Assembly (NCBI GenBank): GCA_963621975.1
Contig: CAVFGI010000009.1
Location: 1-56,551, forward strand
Origin: UBA9732 sp963621975
GTDB lineage: Bacteria; Spirochaetota; Spirochaetia; Sphaerochaetales; Sphaerochaetaceae
DNA length: 56,551 bases
Reading direction: 5' to 3'
Part shown: piece after piece, positions 31,926 to 41,400 of the stretch
Numbering within the stretch: position 1 is the first letter of the stretch
How the letters are laid out: each line of letters opens with the position of its first letter
Program-made: the position numbers and the translations under genes
Notes under the pieces: model-generated
Told to the model about the DNA's origin: nothing
The model's input: only the letters and a program-made list of their open reading frames with translations
The model's database searches: none

Positions 31926-33380
31926 ATGAATGAAAACAATGATGTTCTTATGTCAAGATTCGATACAAAAGTTCAATTTCTGAAGTACAGTGTTCTCAGA
32001 GAAGTTGCAAAGAATGCTTGGGACGGTACTCTTTTAGAAAATGAACTTGATATTCCTAAAAAGATTATTCCAGGAAAAAAGCCTACTATGCGCTGTTGTG
32101 TTTATAAAGAGCGTGCAATTCTTGCTGAAAGAGTTAAGATTGCAAAGGGTGGAGACAGAGAAAGTAATAATGTAATTCAAGTAATTGATATTGCCTGTGA
32201 TGAATGTCCAATGGGAGGTTTTGAGGTTACTAATTCCTGTAGAGGATGTTTGGCTCATAGATGTGCAAGTGCTTGTAAGTTTGGTGCAATTTCATTTGAT
32301 CAGCACCATACAGCTATCATTGACAAATCCAAGTGCAAAGAATGTGGTGCTTGCTCTAGAGTTTGTCCTTACAATGCAATTCGAAACTTCCAGCGTCCTT
32401 GTCAAACAGCCTGCAAAGTTAAGGCTATTTCAATGGGTGTTGATGGTGAAGCTTGTATTGATGATTCTAAATGCATTTCTTGTGGCGCCTGCGTTTATCA
32501 ATGTCCATTTGGTGCTATCACCGATAAATCCTTCATCCTAGATGCAATTGATATTCTTAAAAATGGTCATGATCAAGGTCTTAAAGTTTATGCTGTTGTT
32601 GCTCCTGCAATTTCAAGTCAGTTTAAGTATGCTCGGCTGGATCAAGTAATTACTGGGCTTAAAAAGCTTGGCTTTGATGCGGTGGTTGAAGCTGCTTTGG
32701 GTGCCGATATGGTAGCATTGGCTGAATCAAAAGAACTTGCTCAAACTGGCTTTTTGACAAGCTCTTGTTGTCCCGCCTTTGTTTCTTTCATTGAAAAGAA
32801 TTATCCTAATATGAAGCAATATATTTCTAAGAACTTGTCTCCAATGGCAACTATTTCTAAATACATCAAAGATCACGAGCCAAAGTGCAAAATCATTTTC
32901 ATTGGTCCTTGTACTGCAAAGAAAGTGGAAGCAAAGAAGCCAGAAGTTAGCCCTTATGTTGATGTTGTAATGACTTTTGAAGAACTACAGGCTCTTTTTG
33001 ACAGCAGGGACATTGATATTACTACTCTTGAGGGAAGTTCTCTTGATGGTGCTTCTTATTTTGGCCGTATTTTTGCTCGTTGCAGTGGCTTGTCTGACGC
33101 CGTTGCTGAAGGCCTTAAGGAACAGGGACTTACTGGCTTTGAGCTTAAGCCTTGTTCCTGTAACGGAATTGAGGAATGTAAATTGGCATTGTTTAAAAAG
33201 AGCAAAAATCTTCTTGATGTTAACTTCATTGAAGGTATGGCCTGTGTTGGTGGCTGTGTTGGTGGCGCCGGCTGTTTAACTCATGGCGAACGTAACAAAG
33301 TTGATGTTGAAAAATTTGGCCTCTCCTCTAAACTTTCCATTGAAGATGCCGTTGAAGCCGCCAATAAAGAGGTTCTCTAG
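31926..33380 (+). CDS. Monomeric [FeFe]-hydrogenase, group B type
   Basis: The 484-residue protein has N-terminal cysteine clusters and two ferredoxin-like 4Fe-4S motifs (CKECGACSRVCP and CISCGACVYQCP), then an H-cluster domain. The three H-cluster motifs are TSSCCPAFV, IGPCTAKKVE and GMACVGGCVGGAG. The AF instead of GW after TSCCP and the Ala-free PCTAKK form are typical of group B rather than group A enzymes. It probably takes electrons from ferredoxin to make H2 during fermentation, in the cytoplasm. Maturases HydE, HydF and HydG are not in the window. SD AAAGGG. Confidence 0.9.
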   Translation: MNENNDVLMSRFDTKVQFLKYSVLREVAKNAWDGTLLENELDIPKKIIPGKKPTMRCCVYKERAILAERVKIAKGGDRESNNVIQVIDIACDECPMGGFEVTNSCRGCLAHRCASACKFGAISFDQHHTAIIDKSKCKECGACSRVCPYNAIRNFQRPCQTACKVKAISMGVDGEACIDDSKCISCGACVYQCPFGAITDKSFILDAIDILKNGHDQGLKVYAVVAPAISSQFKYARLDQVITGLKKLGFDAVVEAALGADMVALAESKELAQTGFLTSSCCPAFVSFIEKNYPNMKQYISKNLSPMATISKYIKDHEPKCKIIFIGPCTAKKVEAKKPEVSPYVDVVMTFEELQALFDSRDIDITTLEGSSLDGASYFGRIFARCSGLSDAVAEGLKEQGLTGFELKPCSCNGIEECKLALFKKSKNLLDVNFIEGMACVGGCVGGAGCLTHGERNKVDVEKFGLSSKLSIEDAVEAANKEVL

Positions 33381-33451
33381 AGATTTGCTAGAGTGTTTCT
33401 AGAGGTTTTCAAAACTGCCTTCAACCAAGTTTACGGGCCGTGTTCTTCTGT

Positions 33452-33535
33452 AAGTTGTCCGAAATTGTCTGATTTTTAACCGTTTTCGGACAACTTTATC
33501 CGAAATCACTTAATTTTTGGGTTTTTTCGGATAAA
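33452..33535. repeat. Tandem 41-bp hairpin units with compensatory changes
   Basis: Two units align without gaps at a period of 41 bases (33454-33494 and 33495-33535). Unit 1 pairs AAGTTGTCCGAAA (33452-33464) with TTTCGGACAACTT (33484-33496), 13 bp, perfect. Unit 2 pairs TTTATCCGAAA (33495-33505) with TTTCGGATAAA (33525-33535), 11 bp, perfect. Both loops are 19 bases and contain TTTTT. Two stem positions differ between units and both differences are compensated on the other arm (G-C to T-A, and G-C to A-T). A structured RNA, a double protein-binding site or a two-way terminator are possible. Confidence 0.8.
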
Positions 33536-33628
33536 TTTGTTCTCCCTCCATGTTTTTGCGTCCTCATACTGCAAAGATTTGAGCTTTTTCTCTCAAACCT
33601 ATTGACCAACACTTTTTGCGGAGGAACC

Positions 33629-33666
33629 TTGAAACCAGATGTGCATATTTGGTTTCAATGCGTTTT
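33629..33666 (+). terminator. Possible terminator after hydrogenase operon
   Basis: Perfect 9-bp arms TTGAAACCA/TGGTTTCAA with a 12-base loop are followed on the plus strand by TGCGTTTTT. It would stop transcripts running towards the pectate lyase gene; the minus strand lacks a T-tract. Confidence 0.45.
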
Positions 33667-33674
33667 TAGAAGCC

Positions 33675-36620
33675 TTATTTTGATCCGCTTCCTATGTGGG
33701 CACCGTAAGGGGTGGATTGGGTGAGTAGGCCGTGGAGGTTGATGCCACTTTCGTCAATGGTGATGTTGATTTCTTTGGTATTAACAGAGCTGAAGATAGA
33801 GAAGTCAAGCCGTTCGCCTAGGGAGTTGATGCCAACATTTCCATTACAGAGGTAGTTAGAAGGCGAGGCGAGGGACGGCATTTCTGCTATGTCATCTGAG
33901 AGTGCTCCTCCAATGGAAAGGACTCCGTCCACTTGGAACAGACGTTCGTCAGCTCCTTTGCCGTACAAGGTTAGGTTTCTGTTGCCATTGGCGTAGAGTG
34001 TACAGTTGTAAACTCTTACTGCTGGGTTTGAGTTGCTGGTAATGCCGTTGGTGTTGTTGGAGAAGGCTATTGAATTTTCAATAACATGGGCTACGGCTAT
34101 GCCGTCTCCACCAAGTTTAAAGCCGTTGCCATCTCCGTTTCCAACGCCAGTTGAGAGGCTTCCATTTTTGTAGGCTATGCAGTTTTTAATAGTTACAACG
34201 CCAATTGGGCCGGATTCAATTTTGGAGTAGAGGTCCCAACCGTCATCAATGTTGCAGTAGGCAATGCAGGAGTCAAAAACGTTTCCTTCTCCACAGGTAA
34301 GTTTAGCAGCAAAACCATCTGCATTGTTATTGGCACTGTCGCTGTTATCGTGGGAGATACAGCCCACAATGAGGTTGTCATGAGGCCATTTTTCAAATGG
34401 TTCACTGCTAGAGCCACTAATTTGTATACCGGTGTCACCACAGTTGTAGGCTGTAATATTTTTAATGATATTGTAGTTTCCTCCTACCTGGAGTCCTTTG
34501 ATATTGTCTGGCGTGTTACAGATATCAAAGTCTTGGAAAATCCAGTAGTTTCCCCAGATAACAATGCCTCCTTTTAGCGCTGTCTTGACAAATTTTAATT
34601 TTACTTCTTCATTTTGGGCACTTTTTAGAGTTTTTGGAGCTTCTGCTGTTCCGCTGTTTCCTCTTTCAATTACCAATTGTGTTGCTATGTTATAGGTGCC
34701 TCCTGCAAGTTCTATGGTCTGCCCTGGTTTGCAGTATTTTAAGGCGGTTTCAATGTCCACTGGGCTTGATTTTGTACCATTGTTAAAGCCAAAACCTTTT
34801 GGGCTGACATATATTGTTGAGCCGGCAATTTCTCTTACAGTTACGTTTTGATAGAGATATGTTGGGCTGTAGTTTTCTTCATTTTTCTGTGTTTCTTCAT
34901 TAAATTGTCCAATTACTTGGTTTTCTCCTATCTTGTAATTTGGATCTGGAGTAAATGTGATATAAAGGTTGTTTGAATCACTTAGTAGATTTATTGTCTG
35001 ACAGAAGTCTTCATTGGCTTTTACTGGCATGTTGTCTATGTATACATGGTTAGAGCCTGACTGTTTTACTGTTATAAGACCATCTGCATTTGCACTGAAG
35101 GCAAATGGATATTCACGGCTGTAGTAGCCAGAAGGGCTGTTGACCTTTGTGTAAAGAACAACAAGATCTGCAGGTTTTTCTTCTGCTGGTGGGTCTGTTT
35201 TGGGGTCTGTAATAGAGAGTTTTACGTCACTTATTGTGCACTCACACCATCTGGCTGCTGCAAAGCCTACATACAGATAGTCCGAATCAAGTTGGAGTAG
35301 GCTTTCAGGTCCATAGAGGGTGAATTCTTCTGGATAGACTTTGCGCTCATATTCGCCTTCTTCATTTGTGACCCATTCTTTGTCTTCTTCAGGACGTATA
35401 AAGATGCAGTGATAGCCTGTGTTGTCTTTTTTTATTGTTAGAGTGTAGACGTCGCCGGTTTTTACAAAGTGATTTTGGTCATAGCTGAAGGCATGTGTTT
35501 CACTTATGGCATTTTCTGCTATAGCGCTATCTCCTTGTCCAAGAATCTCTGGTGTAATTCCAGTAACAAAACGAGCTCCAAGTACATCTTTGCCTGAATA
35601 TTTGACGTTGTTAATGCGTTCCTCAAATTTGGTTGCAATTAATCCTACGCTATTTGTGTAGTTATTTACGCTGTTTACTCCATGTGTTCCAATTCTGTCC
35701 AGGATTAAAAGGCCAAAACCTTCTTGACCGTCTGGATTGGGATTAATCCAATCAACGGTAAATGTGGCTGTAAGTTCAAAGTTTTCATTTTTGGCATCTA
35801 TTTTGGTGTAATAGAAAGAAATACCATCATGGAATGTTGTAAATTTGCCACCTTGCTCTGTACGAGAACCTGCGTAGAGTTTTACTTTAAGGTTGTCTGA
35901 GTCTAACAGTTCGTAGTGGTTTAGTGTTTCTTTTGTACTTTGTCCAAACCATGTGAAGTACCAGGATCTATCTACTTCATCTCTTGCTGTTTTTTTAAGC
36001 GGGGAGGAGGTAGATTTTTCGCCATTACGAACTGCAGATACTTCTATTGAATATGTTTTGTTTTGTTCTAAGTTTGTAAATGATATTTCACAATTTTCTG
36101 TGGTTTTTAGCTCAACAAGAGAGCCTGTGTTGTAGTCTTTAATGAGAACTTCATAATACTGGGCTTCATCTACTTGGCCCCATGAGACAGTAAGGGTTTT
36201 TGATCCTACATTTTTTGCGTTTACCTGTGGTGCATCTAGAGGAAGAGTGTAATTAAAAGTAAAAACTTTGCTTTCAACTACAGTACTTTCTTCTTTTCTT
36301 GATGCGGTGACTTTTAGGCTGTAGGTGCCACTATGGGTCATGTCAAAAGTAGTCTGTCTCTCAACATTTTTTGATTTTCCAAGGTTTTTCTGCTTAATTA
36401 GGCTATTGTTTTCAAATAGTTCAACAAGTAGTTTGTCAGCGCCGTCAGTGCCTGTTAGGCCCTGAAGATACACTGTGATTTCTCTTGAGCCAGATGGTTG
36501 TACTTCTGTTACTACAGGAGCATTGTACTCGTTCCAATTTGATCTACCCTCTGCATAAACAGGGAATAAACTTAAAACCAGAATAATGGCTATTGCCCAG
36601 AAAAGATAAGAGTTCTTCAT
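33675..36620 (-). CDS. Secreted pectate lyase, PL9 type, multidomain
   Basis: A 981-residue exported protein with a signal peptide (cleavage after VYA near residue 23). Residues about 130-210 form a fibronectin type III-like domain, a middle region (220-480) looks like a beta-sandwich, and from about 600 a right-handed beta-helix starts (STIYVSPKGFGFNNGTKSSP, ETALKYCKPGQTIELAGGTY). The PL9 signature ADGFAAKLTCGEGNVF with K773 as the expected catalytic lysine is followed by NIDDGWDLYSK calcium-type aspartates. It should cleave polygalacturonate by beta-elimination outside the cell. A 24-base gap separates it from the upstream exported-protein gene, so the two form an operon. No C-terminal anchoring motif recognised. 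Confidence 0.88.
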   Translation of the reverse strand: MKNSYLFWAIAIILVLSLFPVYAEGRSNWNEYNAPVVTEVQPSGSREITVYLQGLTGTDGADKLLVELFENNSLIKQKNLGKSKNVERQTTFDMTHSGTYSLKVTASRKEESTVVESKVFTFNYTLPLDAPQVNAKNVGSKTLTVSWGQVDEAQYYEVLIKDYNTGSLVELKTTENCEISFTNLEQNKTYSIEVSAVRNGEKSTSSPLKKTARDEVDRSWYFTWFGQSTKETLNHYELLDSDNLKVKLYAGSRTEQGGKFTTFHDGISFYYTKIDAKNENFELTATFTVDWINPNPDGQEGFGLLILDRIGTHGVNSVNNYTNSVGLIATKFEERINNVKYSGKDVLGARFVTGITPEILGQGDSAIAENAISETHAFSYDQNHFVKTGDVYTLTIKKDNTGYHCIFIRPEEDKEWVTNEEGEYERKVYPEEFTLYGPESLLQLDSDYLYVGFAAARWCECTISDVKLSITDPKTDPPAEEKPADLVVLYTKVNSPSGYYSREYPFAFSANADGLITVKQSGSNHVYIDNMPVKANEDFCQTINLLSDSNNLYITFTPDPNYKIGENQVIGQFNEETQKNEENYSPTYLYQNVTVREIAGSTIYVSPKGFGFNNGTKSSPVDIETALKYCKPGQTIELAGGTYNIATQLVIERGNSGTAEAPKTLKSAQNEEVKLKFVKTALKGGIVIWGNYWIFQDFDICNTPDNIKGLQVGGNYNIIKNITAYNCGDTGIQISGSSSEPFEKWPHDNLIVGCISHDNSDSANNNADGFAAKLTCGEGNVFDSCIAYCNIDDGWDLYSKIESGPIGVVTIKNCIAYKNGSLSTGVGNGDGNGFKLGGDGIAVAHVIENSIAFSNNTNGITSNSNPAVRVYNCTLYANGNRNLTLYGKGADERLFQVDGVLSIGGALSDDIAEMPSLASPSNYLCNGNVGINSLGERLDFSIFSSVNTKEINITIDESGINLHGLLTQSTPYGAHIGSGSK

Positions 36621-36644
36621 TGTTCTTTATTGTCTTTATCAAAC

Positions 36645-37148
36645 TTAGTCTTCAATTACTATTGCGTATACGTAAATTCCACTTTTTGCGGAGCCTATAA
36701 GGAATTCTCCATCATAAGGAATTGTGAATGTTCCCATACCGGTTGTCATGTCTGCTGTTGCTGGTTCTGCAGCAATAGAGGCAAGTTTCTCTGTGCTTTT
36801 TGGTGTGTAGAGATTCAGTACTCGTTCATCTGTTTTGCTTGAACTATTCAGATAGACTGTTACTTTTTGGCCTTTCTTTGCGGTAAATCCAATGCAATAT
36901 ACCTCTGCTGTTCCTGTGCCGTTGAGTTTGATTCTATTGTTGAAAATCTCTCCATCTTCTGCGGTTCGTTCATCTATTTCCTGAACTTCAATAGGTTTTG
37001 AGGCTGTTCCGTAGATTTTAAAGCCGTCAAATTCCTTTACTTCAGTGATACTTTGAACTTCTAGATCGTTTGCACTTAGAGATGATTCTTCTGCAAACAA
37101 ACATACTGTAACCATGAAAATTAAAAGAGTTAGAGCAAATTTTTTCAT
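36645..37148 (-). CDS. Small exported protein paired with pectate lyase
   Basis: The 167-residue product has a signal peptide (MKKFALTLLIFMVTVCLFA) and a mature beta-rich domain: FDGFKIYGTASKPIEVQEI, NNRIKLNGTGTAEVYCIGF, KGQKVTVYLNSSSKTDERVL and a C-terminal GEFLIGSAKSGIYVYAIVIED. Similar domains occur beside or within secreted polysaccharide lyases and could bind carbohydrate; that is inference. It has a good SD (AAGGAG) and precedes the PL9 gene by 24 bases, so it is probably cotranscribed with it. Confidence 0.65.
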   Translation of the reverse strand: MKKFALTLLIFMVTVCLFAEESSLSANDLEVQSITEVKEFDGFKIYGTASKPIEVQEIDERTAEDGEIFNNRIKLNGTGTAEVYCIGFTAKKGQKVTVYLNSSSKTDERVLNLYTPKSTEKLASIAAEPATADMTTGMGTFTIPYDGEFLIGSAKSGIYVYAIVIED

Positions 37149-37260
37149 AGTTTTTTTCTCCTTTGTTAAAATGGTAACCTATTTTGCAGAACAAATGTTG
37201 TTTTATTTTGTGGAATTTTAATAAAATCGGCACAATAAAAAGTAAAGAAGAGAGGTTATC

Positions 37261-38301
37261 ATGGCACAAGTGAAGATTTCAAACCAGTTTCCGCGTGATT
37301 ATAAGCCGGTTTTGAACCTGCATGACACGGAAAAAGCTATCAAGGCAGCTAAGGATATCTTTGAGAAAGAGCTCTCTGGGTCTCTTAGGCTCAGTCGTGT
37401 GACAAGTCCACTGTTTGTGAAACAGGGTAGCGGTATTAATGACGACCTCAATGGTGTAGAGCGTCCAGTGAGCTTCCCTGTGAAGAATATGGCTGAGTCC
37501 AAGATGGAGATTGTGCAATCGTTGGCTAAGTGGAAGCGCATGGCATTGGCGGACCTGCATTTTAGACCGGGCTATGGCCTATATACAGACATGAACGCAA
37601 TCCGTCCAGATGACGATATTGATGCAATTCACTCAATTTATGTTGACCAGTGGGACTGGGAGAAGATTATGAAGCCCGGTGAGCGTAATTTGGATTATTT
37701 GAAGAGCACTGTGCGGTCAATCTATGATGTGATTAGACGCACTGCATTCAGGCTTGCAGAGTTTTATCCTCAGCTTGAGGACAACTTGCCCCAAGATATT
37801 ACATTTTTGTATTCAGAGGACCTTGCAAAGGAGTATCCAGAGCTGACTCCAAGCGAGCGAGAAATTGAGGCTGCTCGTAAGTTTGGTGCTATATTCCTCA
37901 TTGGTATTGGCTACGGCAATCCACCACACTCTGGACGTGCTCCTGACTACGACGATTGGTCTACGCCAACTGGAGGTGGTCATTATGGTCTTAATGGCGA
38001 TATCATTGTGTGGGATTCTGTTAGACAGAGTAGCCTAGAGCTTTCCAGCATGGGTATTCGTGTTGACCAAGAAGCTCTTTTGCGTCAGCTAGAGATTAGA
38101 GGGACTGAAGAACGTAAGAACCTGTACTGGCATTCAAGACTTTTGAAGGGAGAATTTCCACAGACAATTGGTGGAGGAATAGGGCAGTCTAGACTTTGTA
38201 TGTTCCTTTTGAAGAAAGCTCATATTGGAGAGGTTCAGGCATCGGTTTGGCCTGAGGCTGTGTATGAGGAAGCAAAGGAGCATGAGGCTCATTTGTTCTA
38301 A
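37261..38301 (+). CDS. asnA: Aspartate-ammonia ligase (asparagine synthetase A)
   Basis: The 346-residue enzyme makes asparagine from aspartate, ammonia and ATP. It aligns along the length of E. coli AsnA: SLAKWKRMAL, GLYTDMNAIRPDDD, SIYVDQWDWEKIM, RAPDYDDWSTP, LNGDIIVWD, ELSSMGIRVD and PQTIGGGIGQSRL. The length is slightly over the family norm. It is divergent from the pectate lyase operon and has SD AGAGG. It has no obvious link to the pectin genes. Confidence 0.96.
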   Translation: MAQVKISNQFPRDYKPVLNLHDTEKAIKAAKDIFEKELSGSLRLSRVTSPLFVKQGSGINDDLNGVERPVSFPVKNMAESKMEIVQSLAKWKRMALADLHFRPGYGLYTDMNAIRPDDDIDAIHSIYVDQWDWEKIMKPGERNLDYLKSTVRSIYDVIRRTAFRLAEFYPQLEDNLPQDITFLYSEDLAKEYPELTPSEREIEAARKFGAIFLIGIGYGNPPHSGRAPDYDDWSTPTGGGHYGLNGDIIVWDSVRQSSLELSSMGIRVDQEALLRQLEIRGTEERKNLYWHSRLLKGEFPQTIGGGIGQSRLCMFLLKKAHIGEVQASVWPEAVYEEAKEHEAHLF

Positions 38302-38315
38302 GTTTTTGCTTTGAG

Positions 38316-38388
38316 GGCCTTTGGCCATGTCTTGAGGCATGGCCTTTGGCCATGTCTTGAGGCATGGCCTTTGGCTATAGCCTTTGGC
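38316..38388. repeat. 25-bp tandem repeat after asnA
   Basis: Two exact 25-bp units (GGCCTTTGGCC followed by ATGTCTTGAGGCAT) begin at 38316 and 38341, with shorter partial copies from 38366 to 38388. Each unit contains the palindrome GGCCTTTGGCC and can fold, but no T-tract follows. Confidence 0.85.
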
Positions 38389-38405
38389 AAAAAATTCTAA
38401 ACTTG

Positions 38406-38434
38406 TTGGCTTTATTTGCATCTGCATTTATAAT
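38406..38434 (+). promoter_or_regulatory. Promoter of the AraC-type regulator, predicted leaderless
   Basis: TTGGCT (38406-38411), 17 bases and a perfect TATAAT (38429-38434) end 8 bases before ATG 38443. No SD is visible. Confidence 0.65.
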
Positions 38435-38442
38435 CTCTTTAC

Positions 38443-41400
38443 ATGAGAGTTGGTTTTGTCCTTGCCGGTATTTTTACAGGTTCCTCAATTGCTCTTTGGC
38501 CGTCTGTGGCTTCATTGTTTCCTAATGACGGCAAAGATACTTTAATAATCTTTCCCGGTGGCAAACTTAATAGCGCAAATTCGCTAGAACAGATGAAAAA
38601 TTCCATCTATGACCTTGTAAATGAGGATAACATAGATGGAACAATTATTTGGAGTTCTTCTCTTTCTGGAAGTGTAGACTCTACCACGGTACTAAGGCGT
38701 TTTGAAGGAATTCTTTCTAAACCTCTTGTTACAATTGATGGTAAATCTGAAGAGTTCCCAAAGATTCCTAATATTTGTTTTAACGCTTATGAAGGCTCAA
38801 GATTTCTTGTTCAGCACTGTATTACTGTTCATGGTGCAAAAAGAATTTTATATCTTAGAGGGCCACTTAACCATAATTCTTCCATAAGAAGATATCAGGC
38901 ATATTTGGATACATTGAAAGAAAATAATATTCCAATAGATTATAATTTGATTTCTGAGCCTACTGAATGGACCCAAGGAGGGGAAGGGCTTAGAAGTATG
39001 CTTGAAACTAGGAACTTACGTCCTGGGCGTGATTTTGACATGATTATTTGCGCCAGTGACCTCATGATGTATGAATCTGAGCAAGTTCTTAAGTCCTATG
39101 GGTACATTGTTGGAGAAAATGTTTTTATTTGTGGATTTAATGATTCAATTGATTCTAGACTTTTGAACGTTCCCGCTACTACGGTAAGACTTCCATATTC
39201 AGGTGTTGGCAAGACTGCATTAAGTACTTTGTATTCATTGGCTGAAGGAAAACGCTGCTATGATAAAGAGTTGACTACTACCCCAATTATAAGAAGAAGT
39301 TGTGGATGTGAGGCATTTGAGTTTTCATCTGCTATTTCCAACTCTTCAGAACTTGTGGCGCATTTGGTAAAAGATTTTAGCTTTTCTTCGCTAGATGCTA
39401 GAGGAATAATCAATATGATTATGAAAGAGCCTTCTGAAGCTAATGTACGTATTTTATTGGAAAAGTTGTTTGAGGTGGGAGCCGATAATCATGAGGTTAT
39501 CAAGGTTATAAACGGCTTTAAGGACATTCTTTCTAAGGAGAAATACTCTTTGCTTTCTAAGAATGCTTATTCTATTGTTCCTTCTTTTCTGGATAATCGT
39601 ATGTCAAGGTTAAGCTTTGACGAGCGAAATAGCAGGAGACTTTTCAATTCTTTTAGTACTCAGCTATTAGAAACAAGTAATTTTCAAGAAATTGTCACAG
39701 TTTTGAATAACAATGCTAAGGCTCTTGGGTTTTCAAAAATTCATTTGGTATACAATGATGGTGGAAGGTCTTTATTGATACAACAGGGTTCTAAAATAAT
39801 AGAGTTCCCTGAAAATATGTTGCTTCCATCCAGTATGGGGGCATTGTTAGACCCTGGGGTCTGGATTGCCACGCCTCTTTGCTCAGAGACCGAGTTCATG
39901 GGATATCTTCTTCTAAAGGCTAGTAAATTTGACGGCTTTATGTGTGAAGAAGTCAGAAGCGCTGTTTCTAGTGCAATAAAAAATGCTAGACTTTTTGAGA
40001 CAGCAAGAAGGGCTCAACAATCTGCTGAACAGGCAGACTTCTCACGAACACATTTCTTTGCAAATGTTACTGAAAACCTCAGAAGTCCACTTACAGAAAT
40101 CTCTGAGCTTGTAATGAATTCTCAGTTAGATGAGAGATCAAGAAATGAGATAAACAATAGAATTGTTGATGTTAAAAGAACTATAGATTTATCTTTAATC
40201 TCTACAGGTGAACTAGAGCTTAATTGTAACTGCACAAGTGTATCTGAATTTTTAAAGGTTTTTGATTGTTATAAGAGTGAGGGGCCTTTGGCCTGTGTAT
40301 TGCTAGATGAAAAGCGTTTTAAAAAAATCATTGAAATTGTTATTTCCGAAATTGGTCTAGGCTCTCAAATAATGGCCTATATGGGCAGAAATGGTGTAAA
40401 AATTAAGATTTTTGATAAAAATGAGACATGGAAATATAGCGAAAACTCCTCTTTAGATTATGTTAAGCAAATTGTTTTACTTCACAATGGTAACTATTTA
40501 ATTGAGCGTCACGGCATTTTAATTACATTGCCGTATCCAACTTTGGACGGCTCTGTACCTTCTGCAATTGGAGAAAATGCAATCATCTCTTGTATCAATG
40601 GAATGCCTAATACCAATAATATTAATTTTGACGGAAATTTTGACGGCGTGAAGTTCCTTGAATTAGATGGTTCTACGCTTGCTGTAAAAAAACGTTTGCC
40701 TCCTGGTATAAGTGCAATTTATTGGGATAATAGTTTTAAAGGCTATAATGCATTAACCGGTCTTTTAAGTCTAATTTCTAACGATGTTTATAGAAAATTA
40801 CCCTTCATTTGTTTTGAATGTTCAAAGCAGAGAACATTTGAGGATTCTATGCGCTCTTATGTGGAAGAAAAGGGTAAGGTTCTTCTTCAAGTGGGTCCTC
40901 TTTCTGAAAACTTGCATCGTTGGTTACAAAGTCTCAACATTATAAACTGTGATTTTTCCAATGTGCTTTCTATGTTTCGTAAATACAATCCAAGACTTGC
41001 TGTCTTTACTATTGAGCAGTACGAATCTAACGAACAGGCACAGGAGAAGCTTGTGACTTGTTTGCATGGCATAAGAAATAAATATCTTTCACCTATAATT
41101 ATTTGCTCAGACTATATTAACGCTCAATTTATACAAGAGATAAGCACTATTCCTAACATTTTATTTGTAAACTCCTGTATTCTTGAAAGCGATGAATTTG
41201 CCATGCGTGTTCGTGCTATTCTTGGGGGCTCTGAATTACTTGCACCTTTGACTGGTCAAATTGTAAAGAAGGCTCAACTTTTCCTCTGCCAGCATTCAAC
41301 GTTACCTATAAGTAGGTGGCAGGTTGCGGAGGAAGTGCATACCTCTGAAGATTATTTAACCCGAGTTTTTAAGAAGGAATTAGGTATTTCGCCTTGGGAA

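Larger units (their letters stand above)
33381..33674. other. Convergent intergenic region rich in inverted repeats
   Basis: This 294-base gap between the hydrogenase gene and the convergent pectate lyase gene holds no convincing gene. It contains palindromic CTCTAGAG at the hydrogenase stop, a partial GAGGTTTT/AAAAC palindrome (33402-33415), a tandem pair of hairpin units (33452-33535) and a further hairpin (33629-33658). Confidence 0.8.
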
